Source of the DNA: Stappia stellulata DSM 5886
Lineage (GTDB): Bacteria; Pseudomonadota; Alphaproteobacteria; Rhizobiales; Stappiaceae
Length of the DNA stretch: 64,000 nucleotides
NCBI RefSeq assembly: GCF_000423705.1
Contig: NZ_AUIM01000004.1
Location: 848,587-912,586, forward strand
Reading direction: 5' to 3'
Position 1 is the first letter of the stretch; every line of letters begins with the position of its first letter. Below the pieces are notes generated by a model. That model was not told the origin of the DNA. It saw only the letters and a list, made by a program, of their open reading frames with translations, and searched no databases. This document shows, one piece after another, positions 53,702 to 62,563 of the stretch. Both the position numbers and the translations under genes were made by a program.

Positions 53702-54697
53702 ATGAGAGAGATCACCCTGTCGAAGGCGGTGAACGAAGCCATCGCCGAGGAAATGCGCCGCGACGAAACCGTGTTCCTGCTGGGCGAGGATGTCGCGGAA
53801 GCCGGCACGCCCTTCAAGGTCCTCTCGGGGCTCGTGGAGGAATTCGGCACCGAGCGCATCATCGACACGCCGATTTCCGAACCCGGCTTTACCGGGATTG
53901 CCGTCGGTGCCGCGCTGACGGGCTCGCGGCCGATCGTCGACCTGATGTTCGGGGACTTCCTGTTCCTGATCATGGACCAGCTCTGCAATCAGGCCGCCAA
54001 GGCCTATTACATGTCCGGCGGCAAGTTGAACGTGCCGATGGTGCTGCGCACCAACCTCGGCGCGACGCGCCGCTCCGCCGCCCAGCACTCGCAGTCGCTG
54101 CATGCGCTCGTCGCGCATATCCCGGGTCTCAAGGTCGCCCTTCCCTCCTCCGCCTATGAGGCAAAGGGCCTGATGAAGACCGCGATCCGCGACAACAACC
54201 CGGTCGTCATCTTCGAAGACAAGCTGATGTACCAGGACAAGGCCCCGGTGCCGGAGGAGGAATATCTGATCCCCTTCGGTGTGGCGAACGTGAAGCGCGA
54301 GGGAAAGGACATCACCCTGATCGGCACCTCCTCCATGGTGCAGGTGGCGGAGGCCGCCGCCGAGGCGCTGGCAAAGGAAGGTATTGAGGCGGAGGTGATC
54401 GATCCGCGCACCATCGTGCCTCTCGACGAGGAGACCCTGCTTAAGTCGGTCAAGAAAACCTCGCGCGCCATCGTCATCGACGAGGGCCACCAGAGCTACG
54501 GCGTGACGGGGGAGATCGCGAGCCGGCTGAACGAGAAAGCCTTCTATCACCTCGACGCGCCGGTGGTGCGCATGGGGGCGATGGACGTGCCGGTGCCGTT
54601 CTCGCCCGCGCTTGAGGATCTGACCGTTCCCACGGTCGATGCCGTGACGGCCATGGCCCGCAGGCTGGTGGCCGGGGAGATGATCCATGCCGCATGA
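53702..54697 (+). CDS. 2-oxoacid dehydrogenase E1 component, beta subunit (AcoB/PdhB-like)
   Basis: 331 residues. Provides the catalytic Glu and the pyrimidine pocket for ThDP: VFLLGEDVAEAGTPFKV, IIDTPISEPGFTGIAVGAAL, DLMFGDFLFLIMDQLCNQAAK and the C-terminal DPRTIVPLDEETLLKSVKKTSRAIVIDEG. ATG 53702 follows GGAGG. Its last 11 nt overlap the lipoyl-protein gene, so all three are coupled. Confidence 0.93.
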   Translation: MREITLSKAVNEAIAEEMRRDETVFLLGEDVAEAGTPFKVLSGLVEEFGTERIIDTPISEPGFTGIAVGAALTGSRPIVDLMFGDFLFLIMDQLCNQAAKAYYMSGGKLNVPMVLRTNLGATRRSAAQHSQSLHALVAHIPGLKVALPSSAYEAKGLMKTAIRDNNPVVIFEDKLMYQDKAPVPEEEYLIPFGVANVKREGKDITLIGTSSMVQVAEAAAEALAKEGIEAEVIDPRTIVPLDEETLLKSVKKTSRAIVIDEGHQSYGVTGEIASRLNEKAFYHLDAPVVRMGAMDVPVPFSPALEDLTVPTVDAVTAMARRLVAGEMIHAA

Positions 54698-56018
54698 CGT
54701 CATCATGCCGGCTCTCGGCATGGCGCAGGACTCAGGCCTTATCGTCTCCTGGCTGAAAAGCCCGGGCGACGCGGTCAAGGCCGGGGATGCGCTGATGGAG
54801 GTGGAGACGGACAAGGCGACGATGGAGGTCGAGGCACAGGCCGACGGCTTTCTCACCAGGGTCACGGCCGCCGCCGGCGACACTATCCCGGTCGGAAACG
54901 TGGTCGCGGTGATCGCCGAGACGGCCGAAGCTGCCGACGAGGATCCCCCGGCGCCCGTTGCGGAATCGAAAGCGCCTGCGGAGGCCGAAAGCGAGCCTGC
55001 GCCGGCAGAACTCCCGGACGGCAAATCCGTGATCATGCCGGCGCTCGGCATGGCGCAGGACACCGGCCTGCTGGTCTCATGGGCCAAAGCACCGGGCGAT
55101 CAGGTCGCGGCCGACGATGTGCTCTTCGAGGTGGAGACCGACAAGAGCACGATGGAAGTCCCCGCCGGCCACGACGGATATGTCGCCGCTCTTCTGGCGG
55201 AGGCCGGCGACACTGTGCCGGTCGGCGAGAGCGTGGCGATCATTTCCGCCGACAAGCCAGCCGATCCGCAGCGCCGAAGCGCGGGGCCAAGCGCCAAACC
55301 CACGGCAGCGCCATCGGACCCCGCTGCAAAGACGGAAGAGGCAATTGCCACAAAGGCGACCGCTCCCGCCCGGCCCTCGCCGACAAAGGCGGCAGCGGTC
55401 GAGGGCGTCATCCTCGCCTCGCCCAAGACGCGGCGGCTGGCGCTGGAGGAAGGTCTCGATCTTGCCCGTCTCGCGGAGGCGGGACATCCGCAGCCCTTCC
55501 ATGTCCGCGACCTCGAAACGCTGCGGACAATGCCGGCGCGTGGCACGGGATCGGCGGCACCTGTCGAAGCGGCACCGGCCCGGCACCTGTCGGCGCGCGT
55601 GTCTTCGGACGGGCTTGCCGGATTTCTCGCATGGGCGCGGGCGGAAACCCAGGGTTCGGTCGATCAATCCACATTGCTGGCTGGCTTCGCGCGCGCAAGC
55701 CTGCGGTCCCTGGACGGCAACCCGGACCCTGTGATCGAGGTGGAAACGCTGCATGGCTCGACACGCTTCCCCGAGGCAGCCGAAGACGATGCGACGAACG
55801 GCAAACCGGACCTGATCCTTCGCGATCTGCGTGCCTCCCCGCTCAACGGTTTGCGCATGGGCGCGGAAGCCGCCCCCGTCCTGACCCTCGTGCAGGAGGA
55901 TGAAACACTCACGCTGACGCTGGAATGCGGCGCCGGTCAACTCGACGCACGCGCCGCGATCTCGCTCGTCTCCGGTTTTGCCGGGCGGCTTGAGGATCCC
56001 TTGCGCCACCTGCTTTGA
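54687..56018 (+). CDS. Lipoyl carrier protein with two lipoyl domains, E1/E3-binding domain and degenerate E2 core
   Basis: 443 residues. Two lipoyl domains (about 2-78 and 113-188) with attachment lysines K43 and K153 in EVETDKATMEV and EVETDKSTMEV. An E1/E3-binding domain (about 242-280: ILASPKTRRLALEEGLDLARLAEAG) follows a Pro/Ala linker. The last about 140 residues look like the E2 acyltransferase fold in outline (LSARVSSDGLAGFLAWARAE ... VSGFAGRLEDPLRHLL), but where the catalytic DHRVxDG should be it reads ECGAGQLDARAA, with no His. So it carries acyl groups but cannot transfer them to CoA itself; the E2 core encoded at 57488 probably does. Confidence 0.85.
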   Translation: MPHDVIMPALGMAQDSGLIVSWLKSPGDAVKAGDALMEVETDKATMEVEAQADGFLTRVTAAAGDTIPVGNVVAVIAETAEAADEDPPAPVAESKAPAEAESEPAPAELPDGKSVIMPALGMAQDTGLLVSWAKAPGDQVAADDVLFEVETDKSTMEVPAGHDGYVAALLAEAGDTVPVGESVAIISADKPADPQRRSAGPSAKPTAAPSDPAAKTEEAIATKATAPARPSPTKAAAVEGVILASPKTRRLALEEGLDLARLAEAGHPQPFHVRDLETLRTMPARGTGSAAPVEAAPARHLSARVSSDGLAGFLAWARAETQGSVDQSTLLAGFARASLRSLDGNPDPVIEVETLHGSTRFPEAAEDDATNGKPDLILRDLRASPLNGLRMGAEAAPVLTLVQEDETLTLTLECGAGQLDARAAISLVSGFAGRLEDPLRHLL

Positions 56019-56046
56019 TTTTTGGCTCTGACCCTTGGAGTTCCCA

Positions 56047-57477
56047 ATGGACCACACCGATCTCTACATCAACGGCGACTGGCGTCCCGGAGCCGAGAAC
56101 GTCCGCTTCGACGTCATCAATCCGGCGACGGAAGAAGTTCTGGCCTCCGTCGCTTCCGCAGAAATCGCCGACGCGGATGCCGCCCTCGATGCGGCGCAAG
56201 GCGCTTTCGCGGAATGGGCCGGTTACACGCCGCGCCAGCGGTCGGAAGTGCTGCGCAAGGCGTGGGAACTGATGACCGCGCGCATCGAGGATTTCGCGCG
56301 CCTGATCACGCTGGAAAACGGCAAGGCGCGCGGCGATGCCATCGGCGAGGCCACCTATGCAGCGGAATTCTTCCGCTGGTTCGCCGAGGAAGCCGTGCGC
56401 GCCGACGGGATGATCACCCATGCGCCGGCCTCGGGTGCACGCATTCTCGTCCAGCACAAGCCGGCCGGGATCGCGGTTCTCGTCACACCGTGGAACTATC
56501 CGGCCGCCATGGGCACCCGCAAGATCGCGCCAGCGCTTGCCGCCGGCTGTCCGGTGATCATCAAGCCGGCGTCGGAAACCCCGCTGACCATGCTCGCGCT
56601 GATGCCGCTTCTGGAGGAAGCCGGCGTTCCCAAGGGGCTGGTCAACGTGCTGCCGTCGCGGCGCACCGGCGCATTGGTCGACCACATGCTGCACGACCCG
56701 CGCGTGCGGGTGATCTCCTTCACCGGCTCCACGCAGGTCGGGCGCAAGCTTCTGCATTCGGCCGCCGACCAGGTCCTGAAACCGGCGATGGAGCTTGGCG
56801 GCAATGCCCCGCTGATCGTCTTCGAGGACGCCGACCTGGATGTCGCGGTGGAAGGCGCGATGCTCGCCAAGATGCGCAATCTCGGCGAGGCCTGCACCGC
56901 CGCCAACCGCTTCTACGTCCATGAAAGCGTGGCGCAGGCCTTTACCGAGAAATATGTCGCGGCAATGCGCAAGCTGAAGCTCGGCAATGGCATCGAGGAC
57001 GGCGTGGACGTCGGTCCGCTGGTCAATGCGGAGACCCGCGACAAGGTGGCGGAATTCGTCGAGGATGCCGTCAAAAAGGGCGCGAAGATCGAGCTTGGCG
57101 GCAAGGCGCCCGACGGCAGGGGGTTCTACTACCCGCCCACGGTGCTGTCCGGCGTGCCGGAAACCGCCGACTGCGTGCATGACGAGATCTTCGGCCCCGT
57201 CGCGGCCATCCAGACCTTCACCGACCAGGAAGACGTTATTCGACGCGCCAATGCGACCGAATACGGCCTCGTCGCCTATGTCTTTTCCGAAAACATGAAA
57301 CGCGCATTGCAGGTCTGCGAGCGGCTGGAATACGGCATGGTCGGCCTGAACCGGGGTCTCGTCTCGGATCCGGCCGCCCCCTTCGGCGGCGTGAAGCAAT
57401 CCGGCCTCGGCCGCGAGGGCGGACACGAGGGCATGCTGGAATTCATGGAAACCCAGTATATTTCCGCAAGCTGGTAG
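56047..57477 (+). CDS. NAD(P)-dependent aldehyde dehydrogenase
   Basis: 476 residues, oxidises an aldehyde to the acid. Catalytic C283 (GEACTAANRF) and general base E249 (MELGGNAP) are present, with N150 (TPWNYPAAM) and K173 (VIIKPASETP). Like succinate-semialdehyde and other sugar-acid semialdehyde dehydrogenases. GGAG 7 nt before ATG 56047 supports the start. It sits between the two halves of the E2 system, so the aldehyde is probably an intermediate of the same route; the identity is unknown. Confidence 0.92.
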   Translation: MDHTDLYINGDWRPGAENVRFDVINPATEEVLASVASAEIADADAALDAAQGAFAEWAGYTPRQRSEVLRKAWELMTARIEDFARLITLENGKARGDAIGEATYAAEFFRWFAEEAVRADGMITHAPASGARILVQHKPAGIAVLVTPWNYPAAMGTRKIAPALAAGCPVIIKPASETPLTMLALMPLLEEAGVPKGLVNVLPSRRTGALVDHMLHDPRVRVISFTGSTQVGRKLLHSAADQVLKPAMELGGNAPLIVFEDADLDVAVEGAMLAKMRNLGEACTAANRFYVHESVAQAFTEKYVAAMRKLKLGNGIEDGVDVGPLVNAETRDKVAEFVEDAVKKGAKIELGGKAPDGRGFYYPPTVLSGVPETADCVHDEIFGPVAAIQTFTDQEDVIRRANATEYGLVAYVFSENMKRALQVCERLEYGMVGLNRGLVSDPAAPFGGVKQSGLGREGGHEGMLEFMETQYISASW

Positions 57478-57487
57478 GAGGCCCGCA

Positions 57488-58396
57488 ATGTCCATCAATG
57501 CCTCTCCCTCGACCCGCGCCTATGCGCGCCAGCAGGGCGTCGATCTCGACGCCCTGGGCGCGGCGACCGGTCGCAACACGCTGGCGCGCGAGGATGTCGA
57601 CTGGCACCTGAGCGGTGAAACGTCGGCGCCCGCGACCGACCACAGCCGGTACTGGGACGTCGATCATTCCACCTATGGCGCGGTGAGCGAGGAACCGCTT
57701 GCGCGCATGGCCCAGGTCGCCGCGAAAAACCTGGCCGCGGCCAATGCAATGATCCCGCAGGTGACCCATCACGACCGCGCCGACATGCGCGCGGTCGAGA
57801 CCTTTCGCGCAAGCCTCAAGGCCGAAGCGCAGGAACGCGGCACCCGCCTGACGGCACTGGCCTTCCACGTGAAGGCACTGGCGCAATGCCTCATCGAGTT
57901 TCCCCGCTTCAACGCGTCGCTGTCGGCGGATGGCGATACCCTGATCCTCAAGCATTTCGCGCATGTCGGCGTTGCGGTCGACACGCCGCACGGGCTGATG
58001 GTTCCGGTCGTGCGCGATGCCGACCGCAAGGGCCTGTGGCAGATCGCTGCGGACATCATGGATCTCGCGGGACGCGCGCAGGCCCGAAAGATCCGTTCGG
58101 AGGAAATGGGCGGCGCGTCGATGTCGATTTCCAGCCTCGGCGGGATCGGCGGCACGGCCTTCACTCCGATCGTCAACCCGCCGGAACTCGCGATCCTCGG
58201 CCTGACGCGCATGGAGACGGTGCCGGTCTGGGAAGACGGCGACTGGACGCCCGTTGCCATGGTGCCGCTCGATCTCAGCTACGATCACCGGGTGCTCAAC
58301 GGCGCGGACGCGGCGCGCTTCCTGACCCGCTATGCAGCCCTGATCGGCGACCCGCGCAAACTCGTGCTGGCGAGCACGCTCCGGAAGGCAGCCTGA
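57488..58396 (+). CDS. Lipoyl-less 2-oxoacid dehydrogenase E2 acyltransferase core
   Basis: 302 residues: a short peripheral-subunit-binding-type segment (STRAYARQQGVDLDALGAA, about 7-40) and an acyltransferase core (about 65-300). No lipoyl domain. The catalytic block reads LSYDHRVLNGADAARFL, so the His is kept but the usual Asp of HxxxD is Asn, a change also tolerated in some E2p enzymes. FNASLSADGD.. and the GGIGGTAFTPIVNPPE block are normal. GAGG lies 8 nt before the ATG. Together with the lipoyl protein at 54687 it makes a split E2. No lipoamide dehydrogenase (E3) gene is in the window. Confidence 0.88.
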   Translation: MSINASPSTRAYARQQGVDLDALGAATGRNTLAREDVDWHLSGETSAPATDHSRYWDVDHSTYGAVSEEPLARMAQVAAKNLAAANAMIPQVTHHDRADMRAVETFRASLKAEAQERGTRLTALAFHVKALAQCLIEFPRFNASLSADGDTLILKHFAHVGVAVDTPHGLMVPVVRDADRKGLWQIAADIMDLAGRAQARKIRSEEMGGASMSISSLGGIGGTAFTPIVNPPELAILGLTRMETVPVWEDGDWTPVAMVPLDLSYDHRVLNGADAARFLTRYAALIGDPRKLVLASTLRKAA

Positions 58397-58398
58397 CC

Positions 58399-59178
58399 GT
58401 GACCCATCCGACCTCCGCCTCGCCATTCGACCTCAGCGGGCGCACGGCGCTGGTCACCGGATGCAGCCGGGGCATCGGGCGCGCGATTACCGAAGCGCTC
58501 GCCCGCGCCGGGGCGGATGTTGTGGGCGTCAGCACCAGCCTGCCCGACGATGGCGGCGAGACGGGTGAGACGGTCCGTGCGCTCGGGCGGACCTTCCGGC
58601 ACTATCGCGCGGATCTTGGCGAACGCGATGCGGTCGCAGGTCTCATTGCCCGGCTGGATGAGGCCGACGAACGGATCGACATTCTGGTCAACAACGCCGG
58701 GATCATCCGCCGCGAGCCGCTTGCCAGCCATTCCGATGGCGACTGGGACGATGTTCTGGCCGTGAACCTCACCGCGCCCTTTCAACTCGCCCGCGATCTG
58801 GGTGCGAAGATGGTGGCGCGCGGCAGCGGGAAGGTCATCTTTCTTGCCTCCGTTCTAAGCTTTCAGGGTGGCCTCACGGTGCCGGGTTACGCCGCCGCCA
58901 AGGGCGCGGTCGCCAACCTGGTGAAATCTTTCGCCAACGAATGGGCGGCCTCCGGCGTCAACGTCAACGCCGTCGCGCCCGGTTACGTCGCTACCGACAA
59001 CACCGCGGCCCTCAGAGACGACGACGAACGCTCGAAAGCCCTCCTCGCCCGCGTGCCGGCCGGACGCTGGGGCCGTCCGGACGAGATTGCCGACCCGGTG
59101 GTGTTCCTGGCAAGCGACGCCGCGCGCTTCGTGCACGGAACGACATTGATTGTCGACGGCGGCTGGCTCGCACGCTGA
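58399..59178 (+). CDS. kduD: KduD-like 2-deoxy-D-gluconate 3-dehydrogenase family SDR
   Basis: 259 residues from a GTG at 58399 immediately after the E2 gene. TGCSRGIGRAI, NNAGIIRREP, VIFLASVLSFQGGLTVPGYAAAKGA (catalytic Ser, Tyr, Lys), ANEWAASGVNVNAVAPGYVATDNTAALR and the C-terminal IVDGGWLAR match KduD closely. KduD oxidises 2-dehydro-3-deoxy-D-gluconate to its 5-dehydro form in pectin/alginate-type uronate breakdown. Here the partner KduI and the kinases KdgK/KdgA are absent, so another deoxy-sugar acid may be the substrate. It is the last gene of the run. Confidence 0.75.
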   Translation: MTHPTSASPFDLSGRTALVTGCSRGIGRAITEALARAGADVVGVSTSLPDDGGETGETVRALGRTFRHYRADLGERDAVAGLIARLDEADERIDILVNNAGIIRREPLASHSDGDWDDVLAVNLTAPFQLARDLGAKMVARGSGKVIFLASVLSFQGGLTVPGYAAAKGAVANLVKSFANEWAASGVNVNAVAPGYVATDNTAALRDDDERSKALLARVPAGRWGRPDEIADPVVFLASDAARFVHGTTLIVDGGWLAR

Positions 59179-59280
59179 TCCGCGGCTCACGGGTTGCCCT
59201 GCCCCGGCGAAGCGCCGATAAGGGAACAACGGCGTTCGCGAACGATGCGGGCTGGCCGAAACCCGCAGGGAGCCGAACGC

Positions 59281-60000
59281 GTGAGCGCATTGTTTGAGGA
59301 ACTGGATTATCGGCCGACTCCCATCGGCGCGCTGTCGCTGCGTCGCCGGCGGCTTCTTGCGCTCGATGTCGACGTCTTCGAGATCATCCTCGGCGACGAA
59401 CACCTGATGTCGAGCCTGTTCACGGCATCGGAGATCGCGCTTGCGAAACTGGGCCTCGACGCCTGCACGGGCGATGCGCTCGACGTCGTCGTCGGCGGGC
59501 TTGGCCTCGGCTATACCGCCAAGGCCGCGCTCGACCACCCGCGTCTCGCGTCGCTCTGTGTGGTGGAAATGCTGGAGCCCGTGCTCGACTGGCACCGCGA
59601 GGGCCTGTTGCCGCTCGGCGCGGAGCTGACGGCCGATCCCCGCTCTCGGCTGGTGCAGGGCGATTTCTTTGCACTCGCGCAAGGGTCGACCGGTTTTGCG
59701 GGCGAACGCCCGGCCCGCCGGCTCGACGCGATCCTTGTCGACATCGACCACACGCCGGACGCGCTTCTGGACGAGCGCAGCACGGGGTTTTACGCCACGC
59801 CCGGACTGACCGCACTTGCCGCTCACCTGAAGCCCGGCGGCATCTTCGGCCTGTGGTCGGATGCACGCGAGGATGACGCCTTCACCGAACGCCTGCGAAG
59901 CGTCTTTGCCGAGGCCTGGGCGGAACCGGTAACCTTCCACAATCCACTGCAGGACAAGCCCTTCACCCAGACCGTTTATCTGGCGCGCAAAGGCGGATGA
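59281..60000 (+). CDS. Spermidine-synthase-like (class I SAM fold) protein
   Basis: 239 residues from a GTG at 59281 with GGGAG about 9 nt upstream. Pattern of spermidine-synthase-like proteins: LDVDVFEIILGDEHLMSS (replacing the usual Q..D/E..H), VVVGGLGLGYTAKAAL (glycine-rich), VVEMLEPVLDWH (acidic residue ending strand 2) and DAILVDIDHTPDALL. It may transfer aminopropyl or another alkyl group, but the polyamine-binding residues are not clear. A 12-bp palindrome CGTTCGCGAACG lies at 59233-59244 in the short upstream gap. Confidence 0.7.
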   Translation: MSALFEELDYRPTPIGALSLRRRRLLALDVDVFEIILGDEHLMSSLFTASEIALAKLGLDACTGDALDVVVGGLGLGYTAKAALDHPRLASLCVVEMLEPVLDWHREGLLPLGAELTADPRSRLVQGDFFALAQGSTGFAGERPARRLDAILVDIDHTPDALLDERSTGFYATPGLTALAAHLKPGGIFGLWSDAREDDAFTERLRSVFAEAWAEPVTFHNPLQDKPFTQTVYLARKGG

Positions 60001-60671
60001 CGGCACGCATGCCGCCTGATGCCTGTCCGGTGTGCCGCTGCGCGACCGTTCACACGCTCGCCCCCATCGACGGGCTGACGTACTGGCGCTGCGACACCTG
60101 CGAAGCAACCGTCCTCGATCCCCGGCACTACCTGTCGGCAGAGGCGGAACACGCCCACTACCTCACCCATGAGAACGCACCCGACGACCCGGGATACCGG
60201 CAGTTCATGATGCGCCTTGCCGTCCCGTTGCTGGCGCGGCTCTCTCCCAGGTCGAAGGGGCTCGATTTCGGCAGCGGCCCCGGGTCGGCGCTTGCCGCGA
60301 TCCTGCGCGAGGCCGGCCATGCGGTCACGCTTTACGACCCCTTCTTTCACGACGATCCGGCGGCCCTGAAAACCTCCTATGATTTCGTGGCCTGCAGCGA
60401 GACGGCAGAGCATTTTCATGCCCCCTTCACGGAGTTCGACCGGATGGGCGCACTCCTGCGACCAGGCGGGATCCTCGCTGTCATGACCCTGTTCCAGACC
60501 GACGATGCGCGGTTTGCCGGCTGGCGCTACCGGCGCGACCCGACCCATGTGGTCTTCTACAGGGAGAAGACCCTGCGCCATGTCGCGAACAGCCGTGGAT
60601 GGTCCTGCGAAATCCCGGACAAGGATATCGCGCTGATCCGGCTGCCCGCGCCGGCCTCAGGACACTTCTGA
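59997..60671 (+). CDS. Class I SAM-dependent methyltransferase with N-terminal zinc ribbon
   Basis: 224 residues. N-terminal CPVCRC ... WRCDTCEA (two CxxC pairs, likely zinc), then a Rossmann methyltransferase: LDFGSGPGSALAAIL (SAM-binding), VTLYDPFF, VACSETAEHFHAPFTEF and LLRPGGILAVMT. Zinc ribbons of this kind occur on sugar/nucleotide-sugar C-methyltransferases. It overlaps the upstream spermidine-synthase-like gene by 4 nt. The 3' end overlaps the convergent racemase gene by 15 bp. Confidence 0.82.
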   Translation: MTARMPPDACPVCRCATVHTLAPIDGLTYWRCDTCEATVLDPRHYLSAEAEHAHYLTHENAPDDPGYRQFMMRLAVPLLARLSPRSKGLDFGSGPGSALAAILREAGHAVTLYDPFFHDDPAALKTSYDFVACSETAEHFHAPFTEFDRMGALLRPGGILAVMTLFQTDDARFAGWRYRRDPTHVVFYREKTLRHVANSRGWSCEIPDKDIALIRLPAPASGHF

Positions 60672-61394
60672 CAGACGCCCGAACCCGGCCGGAATCCGCG
60701 CACCTCCCAGCCGGCACAGATGCCAGGCCAACACCTGATTGCTGGAAAACACAGGCTTGCCGATGCGCGCCTCCACGTCCTCCAGAAGATCGAGCGTGCG
60801 CAGGTTGGTGCAGGACAGGAACACCGCCTGCACCGACGGATCGGCGCCAAGCCGGGTGGCGGCATCGATCACCGAGGCCGGCGCGATGCGCGCGACCTTG
60901 GCCTCTTCCGCCACGTTGAAGGAGCCGAAGACGGGCGTCTCCACGCCGCCGTCCGCGAGCCGTTGCCGCAGCTTGTCGGAGACGTCCTCCACATAGGGCG
61001 ACAGCAGCGCGAGGCGGGTGACACCGGATGCCCGGCACGCCGCGATCAGCGCCTGCACCGGGTCCGTGACCGCCTCCACATTCGCCCCTGCGCGGATCAG
61101 TTCCGCGACCCGCGCGCTGCCGATCACCGAGGCCCCCGAGGTGCAGGCATAGCCGATGGCGTCGAAACGAAGCGCATCGGGAAACAGGCTCGCGGCGGTC
61201 GGCAGATGCGCCTGCATCGCAAGCAGGGTCTCCTGCGTCACCTCAAGTCCGCTTGGAACGCGTGAAAAATGAACCGCGGTCTCCATGGACAGGAGGCGGC
61301 GGAAGTCGCGCTCGATCGTTTCATCCGCCTGCAGGATGACAAGCCCGAGACGCAAGGGGGCGGGCGTCTCTAGATCAAACGAAAAGACCGTCAT
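60657..61394 (-). CDS. Asp/Glu racemase superfamily (maleate isomerase / arylmalonate decarboxylase-like)
   Basis: 245 residues with the two active-site cysteine motifs of the family: GYACTSGASVIG and FLSCTNLRTL. Family members racemise, isomerise or decarboxylate small acids. The N-terminus LRLGLVILQADETIERDFRRLL and VHFSRVPSG fit maleate isomerase/EutA-type proteins. ATG 61394 overlaps the stop of the M24 gene by 4 nt, so translation is coupled. Confidence 0.85.
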   Translation of the reverse strand: MTVFSFDLETPAPLRLGLVILQADETIERDFRRLLSMETAVHFSRVPSGLEVTQETLLAMQAHLPTAASLFPDALRFDAIGYACTSGASVIGSARVAELIRAGANVEAVTDPVQALIAACRASGVTRLALLSPYVEDVSDKLRQRLADGGVETPVFGSFNVAEEAKVARIAPASVIDAATRLGADPSVQAVFLSCTNLRTLDLLEDVEARIGKPVFSSNQVLAWHLCRLGGARIPAGFGRLSEVS

Positions 61395-62563
61395 GGGCGC
61401 GCCTCGAGACACAGGATGTCGGGCGCCGCAGGGCTGGAGAGGAACTCCGCGCCATGATCGCCGATGACAATGTTTTCCTCATGCACGAGGATCTTTCCCA
61501 TTCCCACCTCGATCCCCGGTTCCAGCGTCAGCACCATGCCGGCCTCAATCGATGTGTGATCCTGCGGGATCAGCGAAGGCCACTCGGTCAATTGCATGCC
61601 AAGCCCATGCCCGAGCCGTCCGGTGTCGCTGCCGCCCTGGCCTCCGGTGACGATCCGGTCCATCGCATGAAACAGATCCGCGGCCGTCACGCCCGGGCGT
61701 GCGATCTCCATGGCGGCATCGACGGCCTCGAGAAGCTGGCGATGCGCCGCCTGAACCTCCGGCGACGGCGCGCCGATGGAGTAGTTCCGGTCGAAATCGC
61801 AAAAATACCCGTCCCGCACCAGACCGGTGTCCAGCATGAGCACATCGCCGGGCGAGAACACATGCCCGTCGGCGGGCGAAATCACATCGGAATAGCCCCC
61901 CGGCCCGCACGGACAGGCAAGATAGGGCACCCAGTCCGCTCCTTCCTCCAGACACAGCATCTGAAAACGGCGGGCCACTTCGTCGAGCCTCGCGCCTTCG
62001 CCCGCGATTTCCCGGACACGGTCGAACGCACGGTCCGCGATCCGGCAGGCGGTGCGGATCTTGTCGACTTCCGCCGGTGACTTGCGGATGCGCAGCGCAC
62101 GCATGATCCCGGCGTCGCCGACAAGTGTGACCGGGGACAGCACGGCTTCCAGCCGTTTGAAATCGGCCAAAGGCATGCGCAGGGAGGATTCAGCGCCCAT
62201 CGGCAGGCCGACCCGGGCGTTTGCGCCCGCAACCTCACGCAGGGCCTCCGCCAGCAGCGAGACGCCATCGTCTTCAAGGTCCGGCGAGCGCCAGCTGCGG
62301 ATATCCTCGATCCAGGTTTGCGCCATCAGGCTGGCGCCGATGGAGGGGATCACCGCCACAGGATCGCCGCCCGCCGGCACCACCAGAAACCAGGGCCGCG
62401 TCGGGCTTTCCCAGAAGCGCGTCAGAAAGCCCGAGAAATAGCGCACATCCGCCTCGCCGGTGAGAAGCAGCGCATCCAGTCCCGCGTCCTCCATCGCGGC
62501 CTGGGCCCGCGCAACGCGGCCGCGGTATTCTTCGAGGGGAAAGCCGCGCGCAGCCCAGCTCAT
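61391..62563 (-). CDS. M24 family Xaa-Pro peptidase-like metallohydrolase
   Basis: 390 residues with a creatinase N-terminal domain (LEEYRGRVARAQAAMEDAGLDALLLTGEADVRYFSGF) and an M24 domain. All metal ligands are visible: Asp of MLDTGLV, Asp of YFCDFDRN eleven residues on, His of GHGLGMQLTE, Glu of LEPGIEV and Glu of VHEENIVI. So it should bind two metals and be active, unlike the M24 protein at 51345. ATG 62563 overlaps the upstream PLP-enzyme stop by 4 nt. Substrates could be a dipeptide or a cyclic amide. Confidence 0.9.
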   Translation of the reverse strand: MSWAARGFPLEEYRGRVARAQAAMEDAGLDALLLTGEADVRYFSGFLTRFWESPTRPWFLVVPAGGDPVAVIPSIGASLMAQTWIEDIRSWRSPDLEDDGVSLLAEALREVAGANARVGLPMGAESSLRMPLADFKRLEAVLSPVTLVGDAGIMRALRIRKSPAEVDKIRTACRIADRAFDRVREIAGEGARLDEVARRFQMLCLEEGADWVPYLACPCGPGGYSDVISPADGHVFSPGDVLMLDTGLVRDGYFCDFDRNYSIGAPSPEVQAAHRQLLEAVDAAMEIARPGVTAADLFHAMDRIVTGGQGGSDTGRLGHGLGMQLTEWPSLIPQDHTSIEAGMVLTLEPGIEVGMGKILVHEENIVIGDHGAEFLSSPAAPDILCLEARP

